Source of the DNA: Cohnella panacarvi Gsoil 349
Lineage (GTDB): Bacteria > Bacillota > Bacilli > Paenibacillales > Paenibacillaceae
Direction of reading: 5' to 3'
Assembly: GCF_000515335.1 (NCBI RefSeq)
Contig: NZ_KI911563.1
Location: forward strand, 2,000,056 to 2,064,055
DNA: 64,000 nucleotides
Part shown: piece after piece, positions 1-9,231 of the stretch
Layout of the letters: each line of letters starts with the position of its first letter
Position numbering within the stretch: the first letter of the stretch is position 1
Made by a program: the position numbers and the translations under genes
The notes under the pieces: model-generated
What the model saw: the letters and a program-made list of their open reading frames with translations, nothing else
What the model was told of the DNA's origin: nothing
The model's database searches: none

Positions 1-38
1 CCCGCCATAGGTTCACCCGGCCTTCGATTAAAGTAGAA

Positions 39-80
39 ATGATTTAGCGATGGCCAGAGGGACGGCCATCACTAAATCAT
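39..80 (-). terminator. Hairpin terminator of the sugar-binding lipoprotein gene
   Basis: A 17-bp inverted repeat (39-55 against 64-80, one mismatch) with an 8-nt loop lies 29 nt past the stop codon of the minus-strand lipoprotein gene. The minus-strand sequence after the stem is pyrimidine-rich but has no long T run, so termination may be partial. That would allow lower readthrough into genes beyond the left edge, where the ATPase and permease of this transporter would be expected. Confidence 0.6.
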
Positions 81-108
81 TCGATTTCTTCCGTGCCTGC
101 CCTTAAAC

Positions 109-1206
109 TTATTTCAGTTGGTCTTCCGTGTAGTAACCGCTGTCGACTAATACTTGCTTGTAGTTCTCTTTGTCTACGGAAATCGGCACGAGCAAGTAGG
201 ACGGAACGATCTTCACGCCGTTATTGTACGTCTTCTCGTCGTTAATCTCCGGCTTGCCGCCCGTCAATACGGCGTCGGCCATCTTAACGGCGACTTTCGC
301 CAGCTCGCGGGTATCTTTGAAGATCGTCGAAGTCTGCTCGCCGGCAAGAATCGATTTCACGGAAGCGAGCTCCGCGTCTTGGCCGGAAGTGACAGGCAGC
401 GGTTTATCGGCTGAACCGTAGCCTACGCCTTTGAGCGAGGACAGGATACCGATCGTGATGCCGTCGTACGGGGACAGGACCGCGTCCACGTTCGCGTCGG
501 CATAGTTAGCGGATAGCAGGTTATCCATGCGGGATTGGGCGACGCCGCCGTCCCAACGAAGAGTCGCGACTTGGTCGAATTTCGTCTGGCCGCTCTTCAC
601 GACGAGCTTCCCGCTGTCGATGTAAGGTTTAAGCACGCTCATCGCGCCGTCGAAGAAGAAATAAGCGTTGTTGTCGTCCGGGGACCCTGCGAACAATTCG
701 ACGTTGAATGGGCCTTTGCCGTCCTTTAAGCCGAGCTTATCTTCGATATAAGAGGCTTGCAGCACGCCGACCTTGAAGTTATCGAACGTGGCGTAGTAGC
801 TGACGTGCTCGGTTTTCTTGATCAAGCGGTCGTACGCGATGACCGGAATTTTGGCGTCGGCCGCTTTTTGCAGCACGTCGGTCAACGATTCGCCGTCGAT
901 CGCCGCGACGACGAGCAATTTAACGCCTTTCGTAATCATGTTCTCGATCTGGGATACTTGGTTCTCGATGACGTCTTCGCCGTACTGAAGATCGGACTTA
1001 TAGCCGAGCTTCTGGAATTCCTTCACCATGTTGTCTCCGTCTTTCACCCAGCGTTCGGACGATTTGGTCGGCATCGCGATGCCGATCGTTCCTTTGCTCG
1101 TTCCGCCGCCGTCGTCTCCGGAACTGCCGTTATCGTTGTTTTTGCCGCAAGCCGCGATGACGAATACCAATGCGAGAATGAGTGCCATTACCGAAAACTT
1201 TTTCAT
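109..1206 (-). CDS. ChvE/XylF-like sugar-binding lipoprotein of an ABC importer
   Basis: This 365-aa lipoprotein has a signal peptide with a lipobox ending at Cys20, a Ser/Gly-rich linker, then a type-1 periplasmic binding fold from about residue 45. The segment around residues 80-120 (membrane-distal lobe with [14 protein letters not shown] sequence) and the late GQDAE segment are typical of ChvE/XylF-type binding proteins for aldoses of CUT2 ABC importers. The ATG at 1206 was chosen over the upstream in-frame codon at 1242 because an AAAGGGGAGC ribosome site precedes it. It is divergent from a three-component sugar-sensing module and is probably its target. The cognate ATPase and permease are not in the window and may lie past the left edge. 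Xylose, glucose or galactose are possible substrates; the sequence does not decide. Confidence 0.88.
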   Translation of the reverse strand: MKKFSVMALILALVFVIAACGKNNDNGSSGDDGGGTSKGTIGIAMPTKSSERWVKDGDNMVKEFQKLGYKSDLQYGEDVIENQVSQIENMITKGVKLLVVAAIDGESLTDVLQKAADAKIPVIAYDRLIKKTEHVSYYATFDNFKVGVLQASYIEDKLGLKDGKGPFNVELFAGSPDDNNAYFFFDGAMSVLKPYIDSGKLVVKSGQTKFDQVATLRWDGGVAQSRMDNLLSANYADANVDAVLSPYDGITIGILSSLKGVGYGSADKPLPVTSGQDAELASVKSILAGEQTSTIFKDTRELAKVAVKMADAVLTGGKPEINDEKTYNNGVKIVPSYLLVPISVDKENYKQVLVDSGYYTEDQLK

Positions 1207-1266
1207 TTTTGGGCTCCCCTTTCGTCTTTTGACAAAACCCAATTTATCACGGAGGCCCCGAAGCGG

Positions 1267-1296
1267 TATTTAGACGAAATTGACAACTTTTTTCAA
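1267..1296 (-). promoter_or_regulatory. Candidate promoter of the sugar-binding lipoprotein
   Basis: On the minus strand TTGAAA (1291-1296) and TAAATA (1267-1272) are separated by 18 nt, about 60 nt upstream of the start codon. Both boxes are imperfect, as expected for a promoter needing an AraC-type activator such as the divergent YesN-like regulator. The remaining intergenic DNA (1297-1438) is AT-rich and probably carries the activator site; no clear direct repeat was identified. Confidence 0.4.
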
Positions 1297-1438
1297 AAAA
1301 CAAACCTCTTCGTATTTTCCGAAAGATCAAGTTAAAATAATGAAAATAATGTTCGAATTTTGAAAAGACGGCGGATGGCAACCCTTCTATGATGGAGTTG
1401 AATGCTAGACACCGCCCGATCAAGGAGGCCGGCTCGCA

Positions 1439-2458
1439 GTGAAAAAACCGCTATTGCTGATCGTATATGGACTCGTGACGGGTTTGTTCCTGCTCTTCTT
1501 CTGGTATTACGGCATTCGCGACGATAAGAACGACGCTTGGAACGAGAATCCGATCGGGCTTATGGGAGATATAGAAGAGAAATACGTGCTCGTCACGTTT
1601 CAATCGGATTTGGATTATTGGAGAAGCATTATGAAAGGCTTCGAGGATGCGGCACAGGTGCTTAACGTCTCCGTCGAATTCCGCGGCGCGAGCCAATACG
1701 ACGCCAACGAGGAGATTACGGTGCTGGAGCAAGTCATCGCCAGGAAACCCGCCGGAATCGCCGTTACGGCGATCAATCCGGAGGCGCTTAACGCGACGAT
1801 CGACAAAGCGGTGAACGCCGGTATCCCGATCGTGCTGTTCGATTCCGGCGCGGCGGGCAGCAAGGCGCATTCATTCCTCGGGACGGACAATTACAGCGCC
1901 GGGACGAAGGCGGCGCGCGAGCTGGGCCGTCTAATGTCGGGCCAAGGCGAAGCCGCGGTATTGACGCAGCCTAAGCAATTGAACCACCAAGAGCGGACCG
2001 AAGGGTTCGTGGAGACGATCCAGCAAGAGTTCCCGGGCATTCGAGTCATCGAGATCGCCGACGGCAAAGGCAGCGTTCAAGGCTCGGCGCAAGCGGCCGA
2101 GACGCTGCTGGATGCGCATCCGGAAATCGACGGTTTCTTCGCTACCCAAGCGAACGGCGGCGTCGGCATCGGACTAACGTTACAGGAGCGAGGCTTGACT
2201 GGCCGGAAAGTCGTGATCGGCTTCGATATCGACAAAGGAACGCTCGACATGGTGAAGAACGGAACGATCAACGCAACGTTGGCCCAGGGCACTTGGAACA
2301 TGGGCTACTGGTCGTTAATCGAGCTGTTCCATCAGAATCACGGCTTGGTTCAGCCGAACAGCGAGGATATGAACGGCGCGCATCCGCTGCCTCCGTTCAT
2401 CGATACCGGCATTACGATCGTGACGAAGGATAACGTAGACAACTATTACGCCAAATAA
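1439..2458 (+). CDS. Membrane-anchored sugar-binding sensor (XylFII-like)
   Basis: This 339-aa protein has one N-terminal membrane segment (about residues 4-22) with no lipobox, followed by a type-1 periplasmic sugar-binding domain (about 48-320). The GTG start at 1439 follows a strong AAGGAGG (1422-1428). In Clostridium beijerinckii, XylFII is an N-terminally anchored sugar-binding protein that binds D-xylose outside the cell and partners the LytS kinase. Gene order here (binding protein, kinase, YesN-type regulator) matches that arrangement, so I infer a sensing rather than transport role. It is followed after 22 nt by the kinase gene and is almost certainly co-transcribed. The sugar recognised is not known from sequence. 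Confidence 0.82.
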   Translation: MKKPLLLIVYGLVTGLFLLFFWYYGIRDDKNDAWNENPIGLMGDIEEKYVLVTFQSDLDYWRSIMKGFEDAAQVLNVSVEFRGASQYDANEEITVLEQVIARKPAGIAVTAINPEALNATIDKAVNAGIPIVLFDSGAAGSKAHSFLGTDNYSAGTKAARELGRLMSGQGEAAVLTQPKQLNHQERTEGFVETIQQEFPGIRVIEIADGKGSVQGSAQAAETLLDAHPEIDGFFATQANGGVGIGLTLQERGLTGRKVVIGFDIDKGTLDMVKNGTINATLAQGTWNMGYWSLIELFHQNHGLVQPNSEDMNGAHPLPPFIDTGITIVTKDNVDNYYAK

Positions 2459-2480
2459 GCCGGAATGGGGGCTCGGGGGA

Positions 2481-4295
2481 ATGCAATCGGTAAACATGAA
2501 GGATAGACACTCTTTCTTTCGACGCCTGCTGCCGAGGAACTTGCCCATCCGTTACAAGCTGCTCGTCCATTTCCTGTTGATTACGATTCTTCCCTCTTTA
2601 ATTCTGGGACTGTTAACGGACTTCGTCGTCAATCGGATTATCGAGAAGCAAATGAACGAAAACACGCTGCAGTTGATCTCGAAGGTCAACCGGTCTCTCG
2701 AGTTTTACGTCGGCAACGTGCAGAACACGACCTATCTGATCTCGTACAATCCGGAAATCCGAGCGTTTCTGTATCGGGACAAGCCCGATCGGGCAACCCG
2801 CGAGGAAGCGCTGGAGTTCATGCGGGGCTTCCCGACGCTGCAGACGGAAATCGCCGGCATCATGGTCGTCAACGCGAGGGGCGATTACTTAAGCAATGAC
2901 ATGTATTCCCGCTCCGCCTCCAAGGACCTGACGCTCGAAACCTGGTACCAGGAAGCGGTCGCCGGCAAAGGCATCTTCAAGGTTATCGGACACCCTTACG
3001 GACGCAACGTGACGACTCACGCGAATTACAAGGATACCGAGGTCGTCTCCGCGGTCCGCGCGATTGTCGATCCCGACACGCAGAAGGTGATGGGCGTCGT
3101 GCTCATTGACCTTAAGCTAAGAGTGATCGTGGAGACCGCCCAGGACGTGCGGCTTGGCAAAACCGGACTGCTGATGGTCATAGACGAAAAAGGCGAACCC
3201 ATCTATGTGCCTAAACAGCTCGGATTCCAGAAGATTCCGCTCATGTGGCTGAAAGGACAGCCTTCCGGTCAATTCGTAGAGACGATCAACGACCGGAAAC
3301 TGCAGTTTATTTTCCGCAAATCTTCATTTACGAATTGGTCGACGATCGGCGTGTTCTCCACGGAAGAAGCCGCGCCGGAGGTCAGGCAAATCCGCCTTTA
3401 CGTCGGCACGTTCGTGTTCGTCGTCTGCTTGCTCGGCATAACCGCGTCCTTCGCGCTCTCGCACGGCATATCGCGACCGATTCATCGCTTGATGGCGTTC
3501 ATGCACCGGGCGGAGTCCGGCGATCTGAAGACGCGCTATTGGGGCGATACGATGGACGAAGTGGGGATGCTGGGCCGCAGCTATAACAGTATGCTGACGA
3601 AGATCGGCGATCTGCTGCAATTAACGGAGAAACAGGAGAGGCAGAAGCGGGAAGCCGAGCTTCGCATCCTTCAGGCGCAGATTAAGCCTCATTTTCTGTA
3701 CAATACGCTCAATACGATCGACTGGATGGCCCGCAAGCAAGGGGCGACGGACGTCTCGGAGATGGTAAGCGCGCTGTCGAAGCTATACCGGATCGGGCTC
3801 AGCAAGGGCAACGAATTTATTCCGCTGGCCGAGGAGTTCGACCACGTCCGCAGCTATCTGCAAATCCAGAAGCTGCGCTACCGGGACAAACTGAAATACT
3901 CTCTTGATCTCGATCCCGACATCGCGCATCTGTCTTCGCTGAAAGTCATCCTGCAGCCGATCGTCGAGAACGCGATCTATCACGGTATTAAGGAACGACG
4001 CGGACCGGGCACGATTACGGTTCGGGGCATTCGCCGAGACCTTATGATCGAGCTGTCGGTAACAGACGACGGCGTAGGCATGGATGAACGAACGCTTGCG
4101 CTGATGCGGGAGAAGCTGAACCATCCGATGCAGGCGCCCGTCGAGACTGCCGGCTCCGGCTACGGACTATCCAACGTTCAGGCCAGACTTAAATTAACCT
4201 ACGGAACTCCCGCTTGCGGGATAAGCATCGATAGCGAGCCTGGCGTCGGAACGACCGTGACGTTGATGTTCCCGATACACGAAGAGGAGGGATAA
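2481..4295 (+). CDS. YesM/LytS-type sensor histidine kinase
   Basis: This 604-aa kinase has a first membrane helix (about 25-48), an extracytoplasmic sensor region, a second helix (about 307-330), a HAMP linker (about 330-380), a His_kinase domain and a C-terminal HATPase. The phospho-acceptor is His404 in the QIKPHFLYNTLN motif. An N-box (PIVENAIYHG) lies near residue 495 and a late GSGYGLSN glycine box is present. This is the YesM family that usually pairs with AraC-type YesN regulators. The start is uncertain: ATG 2481 has a GGGGGA directly abutting it, and ATG 2496 is an alternative. It sits between the anchored binding protein and the regulator, so the input is probably sugar-loaded binding protein. 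Confidence 0.92.
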   Translation: MQSVNMKDRHSFFRRLLPRNLPIRYKLLVHFLLITILPSLILGLLTDFVVNRIIEKQMNENTLQLISKVNRSLEFYVGNVQNTTYLISYNPEIRAFLYRDKPDRATREEALEFMRGFPTLQTEIAGIMVVNARGDYLSNDMYSRSASKDLTLETWYQEAVAGKGIFKVIGHPYGRNVTTHANYKDTEVVSAVRAIVDPDTQKVMGVVLIDLKLRVIVETAQDVRLGKTGLLMVIDEKGEPIYVPKQLGFQKIPLMWLKGQPSGQFVETINDRKLQFIFRKSSFTNWSTIGVFSTEEAAPEVRQIRLYVGTFVFVVCLLGITASFALSHGISRPIHRLMAFMHRAESGDLKTRYWGDTMDEVGMLGRSYNSMLTKIGDLLQLTEKQERQKREAELRILQAQIKPHFLYNTLNTIDWMARKQGATDVSEMVSALSKLYRIGLSKGNEFIPLAEEFDHVRSYLQIQKLRYRDKLKYSLDLDPDIAHLSSLKVILQPIVENAIYHGIKERRGPGTITVRGIRRDLMIELSVTDDGVGMDERTLALMREKLNHPMQAPVETAGSGYGLSNVQARLKLTYGTPACGISIDSEPGVGTTVTLMFPIHEEEG

Positions 4296-4298
4296 AAG

Positions 4299-5516
4299 GT
4301 GGCCGAATCCCTATGGAAAGTCATCATTGCCGACGACGAGCCGATCATCCGCGAAGGATTGCGCGAAGCCGTCGATTGGGCGGCTCACGAAATGGATGTC
4401 GTCGCTGAGGCGGAAGACGGGGAAGAAGCGCTCGAGCTGGCGCTGAAGCATGAGGCTCACCTCATGCTCGTCGATCTGAACATGCCGATCATGAACGGAA
4501 TCTCGTTGATTCAGGAAATCAAGCAGCGCCTTCCCGCTTGCCGAATCGTAATCGTTACCGGCCATGACGAATTCAACTATGCGCAGAAGGCCGTTCGGCT
4601 CGGAGTTGACGAATACATCCTCAAGCCCGCGAATCCGACCGATCTGACGGAAGTCGTCCGCCGAATCAAGTCGCAATTGGATCGAGCCAAGACGCAAGCC
4701 AAGCATATCCAGCTTGCATCGAACCAAATTCGCAAGAACATCCCGCTCCTCCGCGAGCGCTTCTGCAACGAATGGATCGAAGCGTCGGTGAGCCGGCAGG
4801 AAGTGCTGGAGCAGCTTCGTTTCCTAGAATTGCCGGACGAAGCTCCTTCCATGATCGGCATCATCCGCTGGCCCGAGGTGGATCTGGGACAATCCGTCCG
4901 CTCGGAACGGGAACGCCAGCTCATGCTGTTCGCGATAGAGAACATCTCCGAGGAGATTCTATCGCCGTATCCGCTCGTCGTGTTCAGGGACCCGCTCGGC
5001 TTCATCTGTCTCATCGTCTGGGATACGGAGGAAACCGCCCGGTTCGCTTCGATCGAGAAAGCGGTCAACCTTTATCTCAAGCTGCAAGTCATCGTTCACG
5101 CGGAACCGGTCGAGAACGGCCTGGACGGCGTCGCGCAGGCGTTCCGCAAAGCGCGCTCCGGCGTCTACAAGGAAGCCGCGATCTCGCCTCTCGTTCGCAG
5201 AGCGAGGCAGCATCTGCGCGATCACTACGACGATCCGCTGCTATCGCTGGAGAGCACGGCTAGAACGATCGGGGTATCTTCCGTCTACTTAAGCCGCTTG
5301 TTCAAGCAGGAGCTCGAGACGACGTTCGTCGCGCTGCTTACGCAAATCCGCATCGCCAAGGCGGTCCAGCTCCTGAATTCGACGACCCGAAGCATCGCGG
5401 ATATCGCCGACGCCGTCGGCTACGAATCCCAGCACTACTTCAGCACCGCGTTCAAGAAGAACGTCGGCGTCTCTCCGATCCGTTACCGCAAGGGAGAGAC
5501 GTTCGAAGAGGAATGA
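4299..5516 (+). CDS. YesN-type response regulator with AraC DNA-binding domain
   Basis: This 405-aa protein starts with a receiver domain (about 7-125): acidic pair Asp12-Asp13, phospho-acceptor Asp59 in LVDLNMP, and the conserved Lys in YILKPA. A variable linker domain follows, then a C-terminal AraC/XylS double helix-turn-helix (about 300-398) with the usual IADAVGYESQHYFSTAFKK signature. The GTG start at 4299 follows GAGGAGGG (4284-4291) and lies 3 nt after the kinase stop. By known family behaviour it activates sugar-uptake genes when phosphorylated. The nearest candidate target is the divergent binding lipoprotein at 109-1206. A clean terminator follows. Confidence 0.93.
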   Translation: MAESLWKVIIADDEPIIREGLREAVDWAAHEMDVVAEAEDGEEALELALKHEAHLMLVDLNMPIMNGISLIQEIKQRLPACRIVIVTGHDEFNYAQKAVRLGVDEYILKPANPTDLTEVVRRIKSQLDRAKTQAKHIQLASNQIRKNIPLLRERFCNEWIEASVSRQEVLEQLRFLELPDEAPSMIGIIRWPEVDLGQSVRSERERQLMLFAIENISEEILSPYPLVVFRDPLGFICLIVWDTEETARFASIEKAVNLYLKLQVIVHAEPVENGLDGVAQAFRKARSGVYKEAAISPLVRRARQHLRDHYDDPLLSLESTARTIGVSSVYLSRLFKQELETTFVALLTQIRIAKAVQLLNSTTRSIADIADAVGYESQHYFSTAFKKNVGVSPIRYRKGETFEEE

Positions 5517-5547
5517 TCACGGCATGATGTTGTTCATCCGCCTGCCG

Positions 5548-5580
5548 ACACTTTCGCGAATGCGCGAAAGTGTTTTTTCT
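5548..5580 (+). terminator. Rho-independent terminator of the three-component operon
   Basis: An 11-bp perfect stem (5548-5558 against 5563-5573) with loop AATG is followed by a run of T residues (5573-5579). It lies 32 nt after the regulator stop codon. Confidence 0.9.
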
Positions 5581-5638
5581 TCCGGGCAAGTGGGGAATCC
5601 TACGATAACGAACTTAGGAGATTAAAGGAGAAATCGAT

Positions 5639-6319
5639 ATGCGGACCCTGTTAAGCATAAACCGGATGAGGAAATTGCCGGGGATGATATTGGTACTATG
5701 CATCCTGACCGCTTGCCAGCAGAATGGAACGGCGCCTTCTTCCGACGGGCGGACGACGCAGCCGGGAATGCTGCCGGACGGCAGCAATATCGAAGATCTG
5801 GAGTTAGGCGACGTAGGAATAAGCAGCGGCATTAGAGCGCATGGCGCGAATACGAAAGCCTACCCGACCGTCAAGAACAATCTTCCCGATAAGCTTATCG
5901 CGTTCGGAAAGCTATTCATGGGCGCCCCTTACGTGTACGGCAGCGAACGATACGAGCCGTCCACCTTCGATTGCAGCGACTTCGTGCATTATGCCCTTCT
6001 CGGCGGATTAGGCATGGAGATCCATGCATGGGACAGCCGGTCGCAATGGGAATACGTCAAACGTTACGGAAGCCGGAAATTCTACAAGCTGGAACAAGCC
6101 AGGAAAGGCGATTTACTATTCTTCATGAACTATACCGGCCCGGAGCCGGGAAGGTACGAAGGCATCGATAAAAGCAAGCAGATCGTTACCCACTGCGGCA
6201 TCTACGCCGGCAACGGATATATCCTGCATACCGGGAGCGCGCCGATCGGCGTAAGGCTGCAGAAGATCGCCGGCACCCATCTGGAAGCGCGTTTCCTGCA
6301 AGGAGGATCGGCTTGGTAG
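5639..6319 (+). CDS. NlpC/P60 family lipoprotein peptidase
   Basis: This 226-aa protein has a signal peptide with lipobox LTAC (around residue 26), an 80-residue spacer, and a C-terminal NlpC/P60 cysteine peptidase domain (about 85-220). The catalytic Cys lies in TFDCSDF, the His in VTHCGIY and a third polar residue in LHTGS. Members cleave stem-peptide bonds such as D-Glu-meso-Dpm in peptidoglycan, so this is probably a membrane-tethered cell-wall endopeptidase. AAAGGAG (5624-5630) supports ATG 5639. It has its own terminator-separated unit and no obvious functional partner next to it. Confidence 0.88.
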   Translation: MRTLLSINRMRKLPGMILVLCILTACQQNGTAPSSDGRTTQPGMLPDGSNIEDLELGDVGISSGIRAHGANTKAYPTVKNNLPDKLIAFGKLFMGAPYVYGSERYEPSTFDCSDFVHYALLGGLGMEIHAWDSRSQWEYVKRYGSRKFYKLEQARKGDLLFFMNYTGPEPGRYEGIDKSKQIVTHCGIYAGNGYILHTGSAPIGVRLQKIAGTHLEARFLQGGSAW

Positions 6320-6343
6320 GACTGGATAATAAAACAATATTTC

Positions 6344-6393
6344 TTGCCTAAGGTAAAATTTTTGTTGTGAAGGAAAGTGTGTTGGTGTATGTT
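6344..6393 (+). promoter_or_regulatory. MntR-box-like palindrome and promoter of the metal importer operon
   Basis: The 13-nt TTGCCTAAGGTAA (6344-6356) is an imperfect palindrome resembling known Bacillus MntR boxes. Eight nt downstream lie TTGTGA (6365-6370) and TATGTT (6388-6393), spaced 17 nt. The 241-nt gap 6320-6560 is otherwise AT-rich leader with no gene I can support. Manganese-dependent repression by MntR is inferred from the motif and from the operon it precedes; no MntR gene lies in the window. Confidence 0.5.
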
Positions 6394-6560
6394 AATAATG
6401 TAGGCAGCGAGCAACTGATGGCATTGCGTATTTTTTTACCCTTAAAGTTGCATACAGGAAACTTAATTGCTCGCGGGAAAGAGCTTGCCCGCAAACCTCT
6501 GTCGCCGTGCATGCTTGGCGCAGAACCTAGCCTATTCATGGGAGAAGGAGAGATCGATTC

Positions 6561-7499
6561 ATGCCAGTTGCAAAGCCGTTGTTCATCATTCTCGCGTTCG
6601 CCGTATTGGCCGTCTTGACCGCATGCGGCAACGACAAAGCCGCGACGGGCGAAGAGAAAACCATTAAAGTGACGACGACGATTGGAATGATCACGGACGT
6701 CGTCGAACGGATCGGCGGGGAATACGCCGAAGTGACCGGGCTTATGCGAGCGGGAGTAGACCCTCACTTGTACAAAGCTTCCGAGGGAGATATTAATAAA
6801 CTGGATAAAGCGGATATCATCTTCTATAACGGCTTGCATCTGGAGGGCAAGATGGTCGAAATACTCGAGAAAATGGCCAAAGATAAACCGACCGTCGCCG
6901 TATCGGAGAAAATCGACCGCTCCTTGCTGAGAACCGGAGCGCAAATCGGATTGGATACGGAGTTCGATCCGCACATCTGGTTTAACGTTCAGCTTTGGAT
7001 GAAAGCCGCCGAGTCGATCCGGGACGCGCTTGCGGAATTCGATCCCGCCCATGCGGAACAATACGCGACGAATGCCGAAGCCTATCTGAATGAATTGCGG
7101 CAGCTTGACGCCGAAGTGGCCGAGAAGATCAAGACGATCCCGGAACAGAGCCGCGTGCTGGTGACGGCGCACGATGCTTTCGGATATTTCGGAGACGCGT
7201 ACGGGATGAAAGTCATGGGCTTGCAGGGGATGAGCACCGCTTCCGAAGCGGGCACGAAAGACGTTACCGACTTGCGGGATTTCCTGATCGACAACAAGAT
7301 CAAAGCGGTATTCATCGAGTCCAGCGTTCCCCGCAAGGCGATTGACGCCGTCATTCAAGGAGCTAAGGAGAAAGGCCATGAACTGAAAGTCGGCGGCGAG
7401 CTGTTCTCCGATGCCATGGGAGAAGAAGGCACGCCGGAAGGTACTTATATCGGCATGGTTCGGCATAACGCAGATACGATCGTAGGAGCATTGAAATAG
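6561..7499 (+). CDS. mntA: Mn/Zn-binding lipoprotein of ABC importer (MntA/TroA type)
   Basis: This 312-aa cluster A-I substrate-binding lipoprotein has a lipobox LTAC with Cys22. The metal ligands can be read off: His69 (VDPHLY), His138 (FDPHIW), His204 (TAHDAFGYF) and Asp284 (FSDAMG). His-His-His-Asp is the TroA-type set; strict Mn binders such as PsaA have Glu at the third position. Zinc as well as manganese is therefore possible. It heads a four-gene operon with ATPase and two permeases in the mntABCD order of B. subtilis. GAAGGAGAG precedes ATG 6561 at good distance. The Mn assignment leans on gene order and the MntR-like box. Confidence 0.85.
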   Translation: MPVAKPLFIILAFAVLAVLTACGNDKAATGEEKTIKVTTTIGMITDVVERIGGEYAEVTGLMRAGVDPHLYKASEGDINKLDKADIIFYNGLHLEGKMVEILEKMAKDKPTVAVSEKIDRSLLRTGAQIGLDTEFDPHIWFNVQLWMKAAESIRDALAEFDPAHAEQYATNAEAYLNELRQLDAEVAEKIKTIPEQSRVLVTAHDAFGYFGDAYGMKVMGLQGMSTASEAGTKDVTDLRDFLIDNKIKAVFIESSVPRKAIDAVIQGAKEKGHELKVGGELFSDAMGEEGTPEGTYIGMVRHNADTIVGALK

Positions 7500-7519
7500 A
7501 GGGAGAGGAGAAATCCGCC

Positions 7520-8284
7520 ATGCATGCAAGTCCGCTGACTATTCGCGATCTATCCGTCGCCTATCAGAAGAAACCCGTGCTTCAAGGCGTTACATTCACC
7601 GTTCCGGAAGGTAAGCTGATTGGAATCGTCGGGCCGAACGGCGCCGGAAAGTCGACGCTGATTAAAGCCGCTCTCGGACTCATTCCCCGCTTGTCCGGCG
7701 ATGTCTCGATTTATGGCAAACCGTACGCGGCCCAGCGCAAGCTGGTCGGTTACGTCCCCCAGCGGGAATCCGTCGATTGGGACTTCCCTACGAACGCATT
7801 GGATGTCGTGACGATGGGACGCTACGGACATTTAGGCTGGTTCAAGCGCCCCGGGAGCGCCGAGAGGAAGATCGCCATGGAATGTTTGGCGAAGGTCGGC
7901 ATGGAGGCGTATGCGGATAGGCAGATCAGCCAGCTTTCCGGCGGTCAGCAGCAGCGCATATTCCTGGCGAGGGCGCTCGCTCAGGACGCCAAGCTGTACT
8001 TTATGGATGAACCGTTCGTCGGCGTCGACGCCGCCACCGAGAAGGCGATCGTTACGCTGCTGAACGAGCTGAAGAAGCAGGGAAAAACCGTGCTTGTCGT
8101 CCATCACGACCTTGCTACGGTCAAAGAATATTTCGACTGGGTCATGCTGCTGAACGTGAATCTAATCGAATTCGGTCCGACGGAGATGACGTTCACGGCC
8201 GATAATCTGCAGAGAACGTACGGCGGAAGATTAACGATGCTGGATCGGGACACCTCATCGACCTTGATCATGAACGGAAGGTGA
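7520..8284 (+). CDS. mntB: Mn/Zn ABC importer ATPase
   Basis: This 254-aa ABC ATPase carries Walker [10 protein letters not shown] (about 36-44), the signature LSGGQQQR, Walker B LYFMDEPF and a switch His in VVHHD. Length and sequence are typical of MntB/TroB/ZnuC importers of metal cations. It lies 20 nt after the binding protein gene and runs up to the first permease gene, so translational coupling is likely. GGGAGAGGAG precedes the ATG. Confidence 0.92.
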   Translation: MHASPLTIRDLSVAYQKKPVLQGVTFTVPEGKLIGIVGPNGAGKSTLIKAALGLIPRLSGDVSIYGKPYAAQRKLVGYVPQRESVDWDFPTNALDVVTMGRYGHLGWFKRPGSAERKIAMECLAKVGMEAYADRQISQLSGGQQQRIFLARALAQDAKLYFMDEPFVGVDAATEKAIVTLLNELKKQGKTVLVVHHDLATVKEYFDWVMLLNVNLIEFGPTEMTFTADNLQRTYGGRLTMLDRDTSSTLIMNGR

Positions 8285-8289
8285 CGAAG

Positions 8290-9231
8290 ATGTCGGATTG
8301 GTTGAATATCCTCCAAGATCCTAACGTGCAGTGGATCCTGTTCGGTTGCATGCTGCTCGGATTAAGCAGCGGGGTAATCGGCAGCTTCGCCTACTTGCGC
8401 AAGCAATCCTTAATGGGGGACGCCTTGTCGCACGCGGCGCTTCCCGGCGTGTGCATCGCCTTCATGCTCAGCGGCTCCAAATCCATCGCGCTGTTCCTTG
8501 TCGGCGCGGCGGCCGCCGGACTTGCGGCCACGTTCGGCATCGGCTATATTACGCGACATACGCGAATCAAGCAGGATTCCGCTCTAGCCATCGTCCTTAC
8601 CGTGTTCTTCGGGCTAGGCATCGTCTTGTTGACCCAAATCCAGCATTCCGGGAACGGGAACCAAAGCGGATTGGATAAATTCCTGTTCGGTCAGGCCGCT
8701 TCCATGCTTCTGTCCGACGTGAGAATCATGGCCGTCATCTCCCTATTCCTGATCGGCGTTTGCACCCTCCTGTTCAAGGAATTCAAGCTTCTCAGCTTCG
8801 ATCCCGGCTTTGCGCGCGGCATCGGTTATCCGGTCGCCTTTATGGATCAGCTGATCATGTTTCTGATCGTCGTCGCGGTCGTCGTCGGCATACAAGCGGT
8901 CGGCGTCGTGTTGATGGCGGCCCTCCTGATCACGCCGGCCGTATCCGCAAGATACTGGACCGAGAAGCTCGGGCTTATGGTCGTGCTCGCCGGGGCGTTC
9001 GGCGCGCTCAGCGGATTGGTCGGCACCTTCATAAGCGCGAACGGAAACAATCTGCCGACCGGTCCCCTGACCGTGCTTGTCGCAACCTCCTTATTCGTGG
9101 TTTCCGTCGTAGCCGCTCCGCGTCGCGGGGTATTATCCAAGCTGCTGCTGCGCGCATACGTACGGAACAAATTGCGCGGCGAACAGGAGAAGTCCGTGCT
9201 TCAGGCGGAAAGAAAGGAGACGACCGTATGA
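8290..9231 (+). CDS. mntC: Mn/Zn ABC importer permease 1
   Basis: This 313-aa ABC-3 family (ZnuB/TroC) permease has about eight hydrophobic helices, and the early SLMGDALSHAALPG motif is characteristic of this family. ATG 8290 was chosen rather than GTG 8281 because GGAAGG (8276-8281) is 8 nt before it and would overlap the GTG. The last codons overlap the next permease gene by 4 nt (ATGA). The C-terminal tail is charged and cytoplasmic. It is shorter than B. subtilis MntC, which has an extended tail. Confidence 0.9.
   Translation: MSDWLNILQDPNVQWILFGCMLLGLSSGVIGSFAYLRKQSLMGDALSHAALPGVCIAFMLSGSKSIALFLVGAAAAGLAATFGIGYITRHTRIKQDSALAIVLTVFFGLGIVLLTQIQHSGNGNQSGLDKFLFGQAASMLLSDVRIMAVISLFLIGVCTLLFKEFKLLSFDPGFARGIGYPVAFMDQLIMFLIVVAVVVGIQAVGVVLMAALLITPAVSARYWTEKLGLMVVLAGAFGALSGLVGTFISANGNNLPTGPLTVLVATSLFVVSVVAAPRRGVLSKLLLRAYVRNKLRGEQEKSVLQAERKETTV

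Noticed and set aside
6367-6618. Small ORF in the leader of the metal importer operon
   Set aside because: No ribosome site, overlaps the start of mntA, and has no coding character.
8760-9227. Long N-terminal extension of the second Mn/Zn permease gene
   Set aside because: It is an out-of-frame reading of the first permease gene; the ATG at 9228 has a ribosome site and gives the normal family length.
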